Positions 18,339 to 27,009 of a stretch of DNA of 64,000 nucleotides are shown here, in pieces. Source of the stretch: Oscillatoriophycideae cyanobacterium NC_groundwater_1537_Pr4_S-0.65um_50_18 (GTDB lineage Bacteria; Cyanobacteriota; Cyanobacteriia; Elainellales; Elainellaceae); the NCBI GenBank assembly GCA_016208305.1, contig JACQYI010000064.1:1-64000 (forward strand), read 5' to 3'. Numbering within the stretch: position 1 is the stretch's first letter; each line of letters starts with the position of its first letter. Below the pieces are notes generated by a model. The model was given only the letters and a program-made list of their open reading frames with translations. It was not told where the DNA came from and ran no database searches. The translations under genes were made by a program, and so were the position numbers.

Positions 18339-19139
18339 TTAACAGGTCGCTGCGCCCATCATCAACTTTCTTAGGGATTTCAAGCCCTTCTTCACGCGCC
18401 GAGAAACTGTGACAGAGCTAATACCCAAACGCTCTGCGGTTTCTTTCTGGGTCAGATCATGGAGGAAAACAAATTCCAGCACCTCGCGCGTTCGGTTCTC
18501 TAGCTGCACTAAAGACTGCTGCAAGCGAATCTGATCTTCTTGCGCCAATTGGAAGCTGTGGTATTGCACATCAGGCACCAGATCGCCCAAGGATGCTGCG
18601 CCTTCTTCCTCATCCCGCATGGGCGCGTCTAAGCTCAATGGGGCACGATTGCGATAGGCAAGCTTAATTTCTTGCCACTCTGCTACAGAAATTTCTAAAA
18701 CTTTTGCCACTTCCGCATCGGTGGGTTGGCGATGAAGCTGAGCATGGAGGTCGCGTGTGATGAGAGCGGCCTGGTGCTGAAGCGCTTGCCAGCGACGGGG
18801 AATGCGTACCGTGGAGCCTTTATCGCGCAGATAGTGCTGAATTTCGCCCCGAATATAGGGAATGGCGAAAGAGCTGAAGGCATGCCCTTTGGTGATATCA
18901 AATCGCTCGATCGCTCGGATTAAGCCCAAGCTGCCAACTTGCAGAAGGTCATCGTAACCTTCGGTACATTGATTGACCCAGTGATGGGCCTCCTTTCTGA
19001 CCAATCCAAAATTAAGCTGCACAAGCTGGTTGCGAATCTCGGCGCAGGGTGCGTTGTGGTATTCCCGTAGGAGCTGTAAGCTTTCGCTTTTGAGTTCGGT
19101 GGCAACTGAAGTGAGTTCTTGTGGCACTGGGGTAGGCAT
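18339..19139 (-). CDS. sigF: RNA polymerase group 3 sigma factor, SigF type
   Basis: 266 residues, a sigma-70 family factor lacking region 1. Visible parts: region 2 with DLLQVGSLGLIRAIERFD and FSSFAIPYIRGEIQHYLRDKG, region 3 with RQPTDAEVAKVLEISVAEW, and region 4 with helix-turn-helix LTQKETAERLGISSVTVSRR. Length and sequence fit cyanobacterial SigF/SigB-like factors; in Synechocystis SigF governs type IV pili, motility and cell-surface genes. The start at 19139 (MPTPVPQ) has the family N-terminus. The TPR gene follows closely and is probably co-transcribed. Confidence 0.9.
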   Translation of the reverse strand: MPTPVPQELTSVATELKSESLQLLREYHNAPCAEIRNQLVQLNFGLVRKEAHHWVNQCTEGYDDLLQVGSLGLIRAIERFDITKGHAFSSFAIPYIRGEIQHYLRDKGSTVRIPRRWQALQHQAALITRDLHAQLHRQPTDAEVAKVLEISVAEWQEIKLAYRNRAPLSLDAPMRDEEEGAASLGDLVPDVQYHSFQLAQEDQIRLQQSLVQLENRTREVLEFVFLHDLTQKETAERLGISSVTVSRRVKKGLKSLRKLMMGAATC

Positions 19140-19790
19140 GACAATTTTCAGGTAGACGGAGCTTCAAGTAGACGGAGCCTAAATCGACAGATGCACACTG
19201 TCCAAGTTAGAGCATCAAACTCGCTAGCAATCTAAGGTTGCACCTGTCGCGGTTGGATGCGGTTAAGGCATGGGCTTTAGAGTGTCAGGCATGCCTAGTC
19301 TGGAATTAACATAGGGCGCTTGCTATTCTCTGAAATACACTTCATCACAGTTGAACACTGCCATAGTTAAAGTTAAAGCAATTTGATGATTAGGTCAAAA
19401 TTGAGGCCGAAATATAATTGAGATGCAGCATTTAGATGCACTCCAATAGAGGTTTGTTTAAGCCTATAGCTTGCTCAACGTCTGCTTTTAGCATTTCATG
19501 ATTAGCCAGAATTCCTAAATAAATTTGGTATCTTTTTAGGCTTGCAAATTAAAAATATTCTTTTTAGAGAAGTGCAACAACGGCATTTTTACGGAACCTC
19601 TGATAGCCCAGCAAAAAGAGGAGGGCGATCGCCCTCCTCCTGACTCAAAATTCAAAAATTACTGAGTTCAAAGCTGGTTTAGCAATAACAGACCATAGCC
19701 CAAAGGCTACTTAAGGAGCACAGACCAATAACCTACTGAAGATCTTCTTGAAGAAAACCTTGGATTCTGATAAGTTCCGATTCTGGTGAT
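19140..19790. other. Intergenic region between sigF and psbO
   Basis: About 650 bases with the psbO terminator at 19618-19639. Next to the sigF start the word GTAGACGGAGC is repeated (19153-19163 and 19168-19178). No coding frame is supported; the sigF promoter should lie here. Confidence 0.55.
19618..19639 (-). terminator. Rho-independent terminator of psbO
   Basis: A perfect 22-base palindrome GAGGAGGGCGA/TCGCCCTCCTC built around a HIP1 octamer, followed on the minus strand by TTTTTGC. It lies about 150 bases after the psbO stop. Confidence 0.85.
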
Positions 19791-20621
19791 CTAAGCCTCG
19801 TCAGCGTCAACTTTTGCATAAAACAAACCCCGAATCTTAACGTCTAGAGGGGGTTTGCCACCCATATCAGTGTCAGAAGGCTGGATACTTTCAAATGTTC
19901 CAGCGAGTTCGCCCGTCGTGCTGTCAATCTTGGCCACCTGAAGGGAAATCTTGCCTCTCCCTGTCTCAAACTGCTTCAGATTTTCCTTAAGCAGGTCTTC
20001 ATCATCTGCACGAGAAGGCAGAGCAACGGCATTGTCATACCCTGAGGTTAAACCCCGCCCCTTAGGATCGAGGAAGTTAGAAGTTCGGTAAGAAGGGACT
20101 CTAAATTCTCCAACTAGGTCAGTCGAGGTATTAATGCTATCCGTAGCATCTGCGGAGGCAACTAAGCCTTTAACGGTGAAGAGGAAAGGAACAAGTTCAC
20201 CATTGGGCATCTTGACCGTAACCGCTTGAAAGTCAAATCCGTCTTCTTCAATGAAAGTTAAACCTTTGTTGGGGTCGATCTTGAGCTTGCCACTCACCTG
20301 ATCAATGGTGGAAGTGTAGCGGGTCATCACTTTGCCTTGAATGTACTGTGCCTCCCGGCGCTTGCTGGTTGGCTCTTCTTTGACAAAAACGCTGGTTGGC
20401 TCCAGGCAAAGTCGAGACATAGTGTATGACTTGTTGCTGTCGAGGGGAATAAAGCCACGACCCACGTCATCTAGTTGAGGACAGGAGTTTGCCAGACCTG
20501 TGCCTCTGATGTCCTCATAGGTAAGCGCGGCAGTTGCGGTTGTTGAACCGCCATCACTACAAGCAGTCAGAAAACCTAAACATACTGCCAGAAAGGCAGC
20601 AATCAAAGCACGATACCTCAT
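19791..20621 (-). CDS. psbO: Photosystem II manganese-stabilising protein PsbO
   Basis: 276 residues from the third codon of the open frame (MRYRALIAAFLAVCLGF), the family start. Lumenal extrinsic 33-kDa subunit of photosystem II that stabilises the Mn4Ca cluster. The signal peptide ends in LTACS, a lipobox-like sequence often seen in cyanobacterial PsbO. The mature part begins ALTYEDIRGTGLANSCPQL and contains the conserved Cys pair (NSCPQL and SRLCLEP) that forms the disulfide, then GFDFQAVTVKMPNGE and the beta-barrel. Monocistronic, with its own terminator. Confidence 0.97.
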   Translation of the reverse strand: MRYRALIAAFLAVCLGFLTACSDGGSTTATAALTYEDIRGTGLANSCPQLDDVGRGFIPLDSNKSYTMSRLCLEPTSVFVKEEPTSKRREAQYIQGKVMTRYTSTIDQVSGKLKIDPNKGLTFIEEDGFDFQAVTVKMPNGELVPFLFTVKGLVASADATDSINTSTDLVGEFRVPSYRTSNFLDPKGRGLTSGYDNAVALPSRADDEDLLKENLKQFETGRGKISLQVAKIDSTTGELAGTFESIQPSDTDMGGKPPLDVKIRGLFYAKVDADEA

Positions 20622-21271
20622 GGTCAACCTCTAGTATCTAATATGGAACCCTAACCCGTGTGATTTACCCGTATGATTTACAAGTATTAAGCCCTGGTTA
20701 TCCAGGTTTGGCGGTTTGGAGCCAGAGCGGTGAATAAGCCACCTCGGCATTTTCGCTGATCAGGTTTTCGCTTGCTGAGTTTTGGTATGTGAACGCAAAG
20801 TCCTTTTTTACCAATGGCGGTGTATGTTCTAGACCTGATTATTTATTTTTCGCGCTTACTATTTTGAAAAGTCCACGATGTGAACCCTCCCCAAAAGCAA
20901 ACGCCAGATTTGTAACACAACCCAGCGGCTTACCTTAAGACTCCAATACTGAATTTTACAAGACCTTGCAGCCTTTATTCTGACCCTTTAAGTAAATTCC
21001 GTAAGGTGAAGATCCAAAAATGGGGCGTTAATGCCGTTTACAGTCAGGGATTGAGCCTGTAACTCTAGGATCTCAGAGTCTTAAAGGGGTTTAGCGTTTC
21101 ATTAAGTTATGTAAATTTGAATAAGACTATGACTTAACTGAGAATTATCTAAACTCCTGAGTTTGTGGGGTTTTGCATAAGGTTTTAGAAATTAGCTTTT
21201 TACTTCTAAGCTTTTACTCCTATAAGTGAATTTATCAATGGACTTAGGTTTGCAGTAGTTAAGGAGAAAAC
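20622..21271. other. Divergent intergenic region upstream of psbO
   Basis: About 650 bases between psbO and a small hypothetical gene. Near psbO it has two tandem 13-bp units (20654-20679) and a small hairpin CCTGG-TTAT-CCAGG (20693-20706). The rest is AT-rich with no supported gene. Confidence 0.55.
20654..20679. repeat. Two tandem 13-bp units in the psbO upstream region
   Basis: ACCCGTGTGATTT (20654-20666) and ACCCGTATGATTT (20667-20679) differ by one base. They lie 33-58 bases before the psbO start codon, within the probable leader or core promoter. Confidence 0.7.
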
Positions 21272-21646
21272 ATGAACGAGTCGGAGAAGATGAGGATAGA
21301 GCGATCGCACATTAGCCCTGCTCCTACTAGCCAGACCTCTGAGCGACTGGATGCTGAGCCTCTGAGTTTGGAAGCGATCGCTGACCTTGTCCATACAACT
21401 GCTCAACATTGTCAAGGCAAGAGTTCTGACCTACTGGCTATCTTGAGGCTGCTAGAGTCTCTGCATCAAGAAATTCGGGATGATTTGTTTCAAAAATCTC
21501 TGCCTGACAATCGGCAGGCTCTGTATGCGCTACTGCGAGATATCGAGACAGAGGGGGGCTGGCCTTACATTCATCGAATGAAGTTACAGTCATTTTTGTC
21601 AAACCTTATGACAGAGCTGGGAGAAGAGCTGCCTCATCTGGAGTAG
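21272..21646 (+). CDS. Small hypothetical protein
   Basis: 124 residues, soluble and helical; the first 30 residues are polar and probably disordered. The rest (SLEAIADLVHTTAQHCQGKSSD and onward, IRDDLFQKSLPDNRQ, GGWPYIHRMKLQSFLSNLM) looks like an alpha-helical domain. I recognise no family. An excellent ribosome site AAGGAG lies 6 bases before the ATG, which supports the gene. It stands 160 bases before clpP and may share its transcript. Confidence 0.7.
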   Translation: MNESEKMRIERSHISPAPTSQTSERLDAEPLSLEAIADLVHTTAQHCQGKSSDLLAILRLLESLHQEIRDDLFQKSLPDNRQALYALLRDIETEGGWPYIHRMKLQSFLSNLMTELGEELPHLE

Positions 21647-21805
21647 AGGTTTGACTGTTAGGCTTCAATATTGAGTTTTAATATTGGGCTGTTGGTATCG
21701 GTCGGTGCACCTTGAGATATAGAGTACGGATAACCGACTCTACACTGCTCTAGGGACAAGCGATCGCTAGAATGATAGACAAAGCTAAACCATAAAACAG
21801 GTTCC

Positions 21806-22417
21806 ATGATTCCTACCGTTATCGAACAGTCTGGTCGCGGCGAACGAGCGTTTGACATTTACTCTCGATTGCTCCGAGAACGAATTGTGTTTCTAGGGCA
21901 ACAGGTTGACTCTGATCTTGCCAACCTGATTGTGGCGCAAATGCTGTTTCTGGAAGCCGAAGATCCAGAGAAGGATATCTATCTCTATATCAACTCACCC
22001 GGTGGCTCGGTGATGGCAGGATTGGGCATTTTTGACACGATGAACCATATTCGCCCTGAGGTTTGCACCATTTGCGTGGGTTTGGCTGCTAGCATGGGCG
22101 CTTTCTTACTGAGTGCTGGGGCTAAGGGCAAGCGTATGAGCTTACCGCACTCTCGCATTATGATTCACCAACCTTCGGGGGGGGCACAAGGTCAAGCTAC
22201 TGATATTGAAATTCAAGCCAAAGAAATTCTTTATCATAAGCGTATGCTGAACGAGTGGCTGGCTGATCACACCGGGCAGCCTCTCGAACGGATTGAGCAA
22301 GATACCGAGCGTGATTTCTTTATGTCGGCTGCTGAAGCTAAAGAGTATGGCTTGATCGATCAGGTGATTGACAAGCGCGCTGTGGGTAGCCGTCCTGACG
22401 CAGCACTTGTTGGCTAA
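21806..22417 (+). CDS. clpP: ATP-dependent Clp protease proteolytic subunit ClpP
   Basis: 203 residues, serine peptidase of the barrel-shaped Clp complex. Catalytic triad Ser96 (GLAASMGAF), His121 (MIHQPSGG) and Asp170 are all present, so this is an active ClpP and not a ClpR. No long propeptide. Cyanobacteria carry several clpP paralogues; which one this is cannot be fixed by eye. clpX or clpR is not adjacent. A terminator follows at 22508. Confidence 0.96.
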   Translation: MIPTVIEQSGRGERAFDIYSRLLRERIVFLGQQVDSDLANLIVAQMLFLEAEDPEKDIYLYINSPGGSVMAGLGIFDTMNHIRPEVCTICVGLAASMGAFLLSAGAKGKRMSLPHSRIMIHQPSGGAQGQATDIEIQAKEILYHKRMLNEWLADHTGQPLERIEQDTERDFFMSAAEAKEYGLIDQVIDKRAVGSRPDAALVG

Positions 22418-22426
22418 TGGTTTTGG

Positions 22427-22469
22427 CAAGCGATCGCTAAAGGCTTGTGGCTCTCTTAGCGATCGCTTG
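22427..22469. repeat. HIP1-containing inverted repeat after clpP
   Basis: Perfect 14-bp inverted repeat CAAGCGATCGCTAA / TTAGCGATCGCTTG (22427-22440, 22456-22469) with a 15-base loop. Each arm carries a full HIP1 octamer. It begins 9 bases after the clpP stop. Confidence 0.7.
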
Positions 22470-22507
22470 AGTAAGATTTTGAGTTTACTGCTGTAGAGCT
22501 GAACTTT

Positions 22508-22546
22508 AATTTGGGAGGGGGTGCAGAGTACCTCTCCCAAATTTTT
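22508..22546 (+). terminator. Rho-independent terminator of clpP
   Basis: Stem AATTTGGGAG (22508-22517) with CTCCCAAATT (22534-22543), followed by a run of T. About 90 bases after the clpP stop. Confidence 0.75.
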
Positions 22547-22792
22547 AAGTGTCTGAACACAATTCAGCTGATCTTTGGAGTTTTTAGAGCTAAGGCTTTT
22601 TGAAGCATTCGCCTAATCTGCCCATAAAATTTGTTTTGGAAGGCATGTTCCGTGAATCTTCCCAAATAAATGTCAGGCTAAAATCATAATTTCCGTTGTT
22701 GTGACCGCATGGAACGTACCCACAACAATGTTTTGAGAATGTGTGAACTCTTCAGGATCGGCGCAACGCTATAGAGTAGCGATGCTACCGAA

Positions 22793-23740
22793 TTAAAACA
22801 GAGATTGGGAAGGGGAGGGTTGAGCTTCTAAGAACCGCAAGAAGTCTAAAAGTTCGATGTCGTCTAGTTCTTGGCGCGATCGCTTACCGTAGGTTCGTTT
22901 GAGATAATTGCGCCCCTGCTCCGTCGTCCAGCTCAAGCGCTTCATTTCAACGCCGATTCTGGCGATTTCATTGGAGCGATCGCCTGTTTCCCCAATATCT
23001 GTTTCAGCGGCAGGTTTTGCGGCAGGAGGAGATGTTTTGGATTCTGCCTTTCGCTTGCTCGATTTTTCGGGTTTTGGCGGCAGGCTAGGCTCTGGGCTGA
23101 CAAGTGGCAGTTCTGTCCAAGACTGAGATATTTCTGGAGTAAGGTCGAGTGCAGGGTCAGGAAACTTCGCTGTTTCCACTTCTTCTACAGAATTCTCTAC
23201 AGGATTTTCTATAGAGTTTGAATGGATTAGCGACGGCAACTCAAGATTAAAGTCTGGAGCAGAACTAACTAAGGGAGGGCTTAAGTCGGAATCTGAGAAA
23301 AGGCTTGGAGGCGCAGGTCTTTCAAACTCAGGCGCGATCGCTGCTTCTACCAAACTTTCTTCCTGGTTGGAGGTCAAAGAAGATTCTTGAGATGGAAACT
23401 CTAAAGGTAAATTATTGGGGGCAGGTGGAAGCGGCATGAGCTGAGAATAGCTCTGATCTGCAACAAATGAATCATGAGGGGTGTAAAGGGCTGGAGTGCT
23501 TGCGCTACCGGAAATCCCAAACGCCTGTAAAGCTCTGACTTTTGCCCGATCTTCTGCTTTCTCGATATCGGTTTCGGTTGCCATGCCACTGGCAAAGGAG
23601 TTGCCGCCTAGCTGCACTAAGGCACGCACGACATAGCTGTCCTGATGGACGGTTACAAGTTCGGTAATGACCGCGCCCATAGGGTAACGGGTCTTAAACT
23701 CGGTCAGTAGCGTAGAGAGAGATGAAGAATTAGCTAACAA
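22793..23740 (-). CDS. Two-domain hypothetical protein with disordered linker
   Basis: 315 residues from a TTG start (23740); a stop lies just upstream in frame and the next in-frame ATG would cut into the conserved-looking N-terminal domain. Residues 1-75 form a compact domain (LLTEFKTRYPMGAVITELV ... AEDRAKVRALQAFGI), alpha/beta in appearance. Residues about 80-245 are Pro/Ser/Glu-rich and disordered. Residues about 250-307 are a helical module (IARIGVEMKRLSWTTEQGRNY, then KRSRQELDDIELLDFLRFL). The N-terminal part is faintly reminiscent of single-strand-annealing (Rad52/Erf-like) proteins, but I cannot confirm that. Confidence 0.7.
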   Translation of the reverse strand: MLANSSSLSTLLTEFKTRYPMGAVITELVTVHQDSYVVRALVQLGGNSFASGMATETDIEKAEDRAKVRALQAFGISGSASTPALYTPHDSFVADQSYSQLMPLPPAPNNLPLEFPSQESSLTSNQEESLVEAAIAPEFERPAPPSLFSDSDLSPPLVSSAPDFNLELPSLIHSNSIENPVENSVEEVETAKFPDPALDLTPEISQSWTELPLVSPEPSLPPKPEKSSKRKAESKTSPPAAKPAAETDIGETGDRSNEIARIGVEMKRLSWTTEQGRNYLKRTYGKRSRQELDDIELLDFLRFLEAQPSPSQSLF

Positions 23741-24031
23741 GGCAGGTCACTGGGGCTAGGTTGAAAAATAATGACGGGTTCAAAACTGTAAAGGCAGATT
23801 TAAGCCATTTGAGCGTTTTGGGGAATGATAAAACCAGGAAATTTTCACCCCTTCTGCGATCGCTTCTGAGAAAGTATAGAAGACCCTTATCAATTTTTGG
23901 CAGTCGATCTCGACAATTTAGGCGTTAAGCTGAAGGGTATAAGGGTGACATCTTTCTAGTCTGTCAATCCCCAGGCTGCTGTCAAAGCTAAGCAGCATTC
24001 CTCATTTGCTCATGATTTTCATACCTGATTA

Positions 24032-24820
24032 ATGCTAGACCAACTCTTGAGCTTTTCTCCGAACATTGGTGTTGATACCTTGCTGCTGTTGCCCGTTCTA
24101 GTCGCTCTTGAAGTGGTATTGTCAGCCGACAATGCCATTGCCTTAGCGGCGATCGCTCAGGGGCTAGAGGGGCAGCAGATGCAGAGTCGCGCTCTTAATT
24201 TTGGTCTAGTTATCGCCTTTTTCCTTCGGGTTGTGTTGATTTTGACGGCAACCTGGGTTGTAAAATACTGGCAGTTTGAGCTGCTAGGCGCAGCTTATTT
24301 GCTCTGGTTAGTGTTCCAGTACTTTACATCTAGCGATAGTGATGAGTCGGGGCAGCATCCACACCACGGCCCCAGGTTTGCTGGGCTGTGGCAAGCCATT
24401 CCCATGATTGCTGTTACAGATTTGGCGTTCTCTTTAGACAGCGTGACTACTGCGATCGCTGTTTCTAAAGATACCTGGCTCGTCTTGACGGGCGGGCTAA
24501 TTGGCGTTCTGACGTTGCGCTTCATGGCAGGATTGTTTATCCGTTGGTTAGATGACTTTGTTCATCTGGAAGATGCAGGCTACACAACTGTGGCACTGGT
24601 TGGCTTGCGTTTGCTGTTACGAGTGATTACGCCCGACTTTGTGCCCCCAGAGTGGCTCATGGTGGCATTGATCGGACTGCTGTTTACTTGGGGTTTTTCC
24701 AAACGGGCAGAACCTGCTGAACTGCCTTTGTCCGAAACGCCTAGCCTAGATGCAGAGAGGCTAACGATTGAGTCTGAATTGCAACCTCAGCCTGAACCTC
24801 AAGAAATATCGGTAGAATAG
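24032..24820 (+). CDS. TerC-family integral membrane protein
   Basis: 262 residues, about seven hydrophobic segments. Two family motifs are present: LSADNAIALA with Asp33, and VTDLAFSLDSVTTAIAV with Asp130 and Asp136. TerC/YkoY proteins are implicated in metal-ion (notably manganese) export or metal loading of exported proteins. A His-rich cytosolic or lumenal loop sits at about 108-115 (GQHPHHGPR). The last 35 residues are acidic and polar. Isolated plus-strand gene with its own terminator; no riboswitch recognised upstream. Confidence 0.9.
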   Translation: MLDQLLSFSPNIGVDTLLLLPVLVALEVVLSADNAIALAAIAQGLEGQQMQSRALNFGLVIAFFLRVVLILTATWVVKYWQFELLGAAYLLWLVFQYFTSSDSDESGQHPHHGPRFAGLWQAIPMIAVTDLAFSLDSVTTAIAVSKDTWLVLTGGLIGVLTLRFMAGLFIRWLDDFVHLEDAGYTTVALVGLRLLLRVITPDFVPPEWLMVALIGLLFTWGFSKRAEPAELPLSETPSLDAERLTIESELQPQPEPQEISVE

Positions 24821-24850
24821 CCAGTCACGAAACCAAAGCTACGCTCCAAT

Positions 24851-24896
24851 TTAAAAATCCCCTGTTGCGTTCTAAAAAGCAGCAGGGGATTTTTAA
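24851..24896 (+). terminator. Terminator of the TerC-family gene
   Basis: Stem TTAAAAATCCCCTG (24851-24864) with CAGGGGATTTTTAA (24883-24896); the loop-side bases pair further with one mismatch. The right arm ends in T5. Confidence 0.85.
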
Positions 24897-25028
24897 GACT
24901 GATATAGCCGTAACCATTAAGCTTAAGACATTGGTAAGCGCGTCCTCGACAATGTCCCCACACACATTACACAGGCGATTGCCTATGAATGCGGCTCAAG
25001 AGCTTGAAAAGATGTACAAGCCTAGAAT

Positions 25029-25478
25029 CTATTCATAAATCCAGGGGGTGATAGTGGGCTGCCAACTCACTAGCTCGTCTTCCTTGAACCAAAGGCTAAT
25101 CTCTTGCTGAGCGGTTTCTGGCGCGTCTGAGCCGTGAATAATATTCCGACCAATGCTAACGCCATAGTCGCCACGAATGGTGCCTAAGTCAGACGTTAGA
25201 GGGTTGGTTGCTCCAATGAGTTTACGAGCAGATGCAATGACGCCATCCCCTTCCCAAACCATAGCTACAACAGGCGCTGAAGTAATGAATTCGACTAGAC
25301 CTGCGAAAAAAGGTCTTTCCCGGTGAACGCCATAGTGCTGCTCTGCCAACTCACGGCTAACTTTCATCAGCTTTAAGCCCACTAGAGTAAAGCCCTTGGT
25401 TTCAAAGCGGCTAATGATATCGCCGACTAGACCCCGCTGTACGCCGTCGGGTTTGATGGCTAAAAATGTCCGTTCCAA
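25029..25478 (-). CDS. ndk: Nucleoside diphosphate kinase
   Basis: 149 residues, the standard length. Transfers the gamma phosphate between nucleoside tri- and diphosphates via phospho-histidine. Key marks: [18 protein letters not shown] at the N-terminus, the nucleotide site, and the catalytic NIIHGSDA with His115. Isolated minus-strand gene. Confidence 0.97.
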   Translation of the reverse strand: MERTFLAIKPDGVQRGLVGDIISRFETKGFTLVGLKLMKVSRELAEQHYGVHRERPFFAGLVEFITSAPVVAMVWEGDGVIASARKLIGATNPLTSDLGTIRGDYGVSIGRNIIHGSDAPETAQQEISLWFKEDELVSWQPTITPWIYE

Positions 25479-25593
25479 AGGTGACTCCTGGTTTGACTAA
25501 CACATTTGACAATCCCAGATTAACTCAGAAGGTCTCTTGGAACGGCACTTGTTAGAAACCGATTAGGGCAGTGCAATTTACAGCCCTATAGGT

Positions 25594-25633
25594 AAAGTTG
25601 ATTTTGAAGGTGAAGTTCCCCAAAATCAACTTT
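25594..25633 (-). terminator. Hairpin after the 25646 gene
   Basis: Perfect 12-bp inverted repeat AAAGTTGATTTT / AAAATCAACTTT (25594-25605, 25622-25633), 13 bases past the stop of the minus-strand gene. No long T-run follows. Confidence 0.6.
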
Positions 25634-25645
25634 TAAGCCCAGAGG

Positions 25646-26068
25646 CTAATCTTTTTTCATGTCACGAGCCATGTTACGAAACATATCTAGGCTGCTGTCT
25701 GCACGACGGCGCTCGGTTTTGGGCTTCTCAGATAGAGTAGAGAGTTTCTCTTCAGCGATCGCCTGCGCCTTTAAATCAGCCTTCTTCAGCGAAGAAACGC
25801 TTTGAACATAGGCATTGTCTTTCCCTAGCTTGGCCTTTGGGAAGGTTCTACGGGTAGATGTGCTCGATCGCATGTACTCAACGTTGCCCAGCGTGATGGC
25901 ATCATCGGCGTTTAAAAAGTAGGCTCCGTTTTGCTGAGGTGATTCAGATTGAACCTCTTGGGGCTGAGACTTTGAGCGGAATAGACCTCCGATCGCGCTA
26001 AAGATGCTTCCTAGAACTCTGAACAGACCGCCGATAACTCCTGTCAAACCTTTGAAAATTCCGCTCAC
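25646..26068 (-). CDS. Hypothetical protein with N-terminal glycine-rich amphipathic segment
   Basis: 140 residues if started at the GTG at 26068, which has a good GGAG ribosome site 8 bases upstream; the open frame extends 33 codons further to an ATG at 26167 but that part looks non-conserved. The new N-terminus SGIFKGLTGVIGGLFRVLGS is a run of Gly/Leu/Phe/Ile with regularly spaced Lys/Arg, consistent with a membrane-surface or membrane-inserting helix. The rest is polar and charged with a Lys/Arg/Asp-rich tail (MFRNMARDMKKD). No family recognised. Confidence 0.65.
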   Translation of the reverse strand: MSGIFKGLTGVIGGLFRVLGSIFSAIGGLFRSKSQPQEVQSESPQQNGAYFLNADDAITLGNVEYMRSSTSTRRTFPKAKLGKDNAYVQSVSSLKKADLKAQAIAEEKLSTLSEKPKTERRRADSSLDMFRNMARDMKKD

Positions 26069-26669
26069 TAAAGATATCTCCTGAATCTGCGTTTGATTTG
26101 TTCTTCTTATCCTATTATGCAAAGTTTCATTAAGTTTATAAACTTGTGCAGGACTATCTTCTAGCAAACGCTAGATTGAGGCTTGGACTCTCTGCCTTGC
26201 CTTGACAGCTGCCTAAGGTATTTTTTTACCCACGCATCTGTCGGTACTGCTAATTTACAGGAGTAATTTTTTGTAACACGGGCACCAAGTTTTTCGGGCA
26301 AAAAATGCCCTCTAATAAGCCGTCGCTATATTTACTGGAGCTTGAGTTTTTGAAAACTCTACGGATTAATCTTCACTGAAGCCTGTCTTAAATAATGCTA
26401 AGGATGTACCTTTCCTCTTGCTTCAGTAAGTTAAAACTAATTCAGGGTCAGCATTTGCACTGAGATACTCCTGTCCTTTATGAAGATCAATTCTTTAAAA
26501 TCCACCCGTGAAACTTTTGACTTAGATTCAGGGTCAAATTAATTATGCGCATCAATTTGACATGAATTAATTTGGGTGCGGTTTGCTTTTTCGAGATACT
26601 CAGGATATTAGAGAGCAGCCCTCGTTGGGTTCATTTTTGTTCAATGTTGTTAAAGCAAGGTAATTTAAC
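26069..26669. other. Divergent intergenic region
   Basis: About 600 AT-rich bases. The only structures seen are a short GGGCAAAAAATGCCC inverted repeat (26298-26312) and a repeated TTCAGGGTCA (26441-26450 and 26528-26537). No coding frame is supported. Confidence 0.5.
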
Positions 26670-26897
26670 GTGAAGACTGTTTACACTTTGGTGTCTCCTA
26701 CACTCCAGGAAACACTCAATCGAGTTGCCGTTAGGCTAAGCGATCGCAAAGAGGAAGTTGTAGAGCTACTCAGCGACGAACAGCCTTCTAAAAGCCGTTT
26801 AGTTGAACTCTCCTACGTGCAATGTACTTGGTGGGAAGGTTGCTACTACTGTCAGGACGAAAACCACCAGTGGCATCAGGTGAAATGTTTCACATAG
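26670..26897 (+). CDS. Small hypothetical protein
   Basis: 75 residues from a GTG start with AAGG 9 bases upstream. The N-terminal half is helical (LQETLNRVAVRLSDRKEEV). The C-terminal half is rich in aromatic residues and Cys/His (VQCTWWEGCYYCQDENHQWH) and could bind a metal through Cys, Cys, Cys and His. I recognise no family. Confidence 0.6.
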   Translation: MKTVYTLVSPTLQETLNRVAVRLSDRKEEVVELLSDEQPSKSRLVELSYVQCTWWEGCYYCQDENHQWHQVKCFT

Positions 26898-27009
26898 GTC
26901 ATCGTCGTTCAACAAAAGCCTTTCAATGAAGCTTTCTCTGGCTAACAAGGCCTAAAAGTGGAGGATTGTGGTGCGCTCTAGGGATTACAGTCCTCTGAAA
27001 GGCGAGTGT

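Larger units (their letters stand above)
22418..22792. other. Intergenic region between convergent genes
   Basis: Contains the two clpP-side hairpins and about 240 further bases without a supported gene. Confidence 0.5.
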
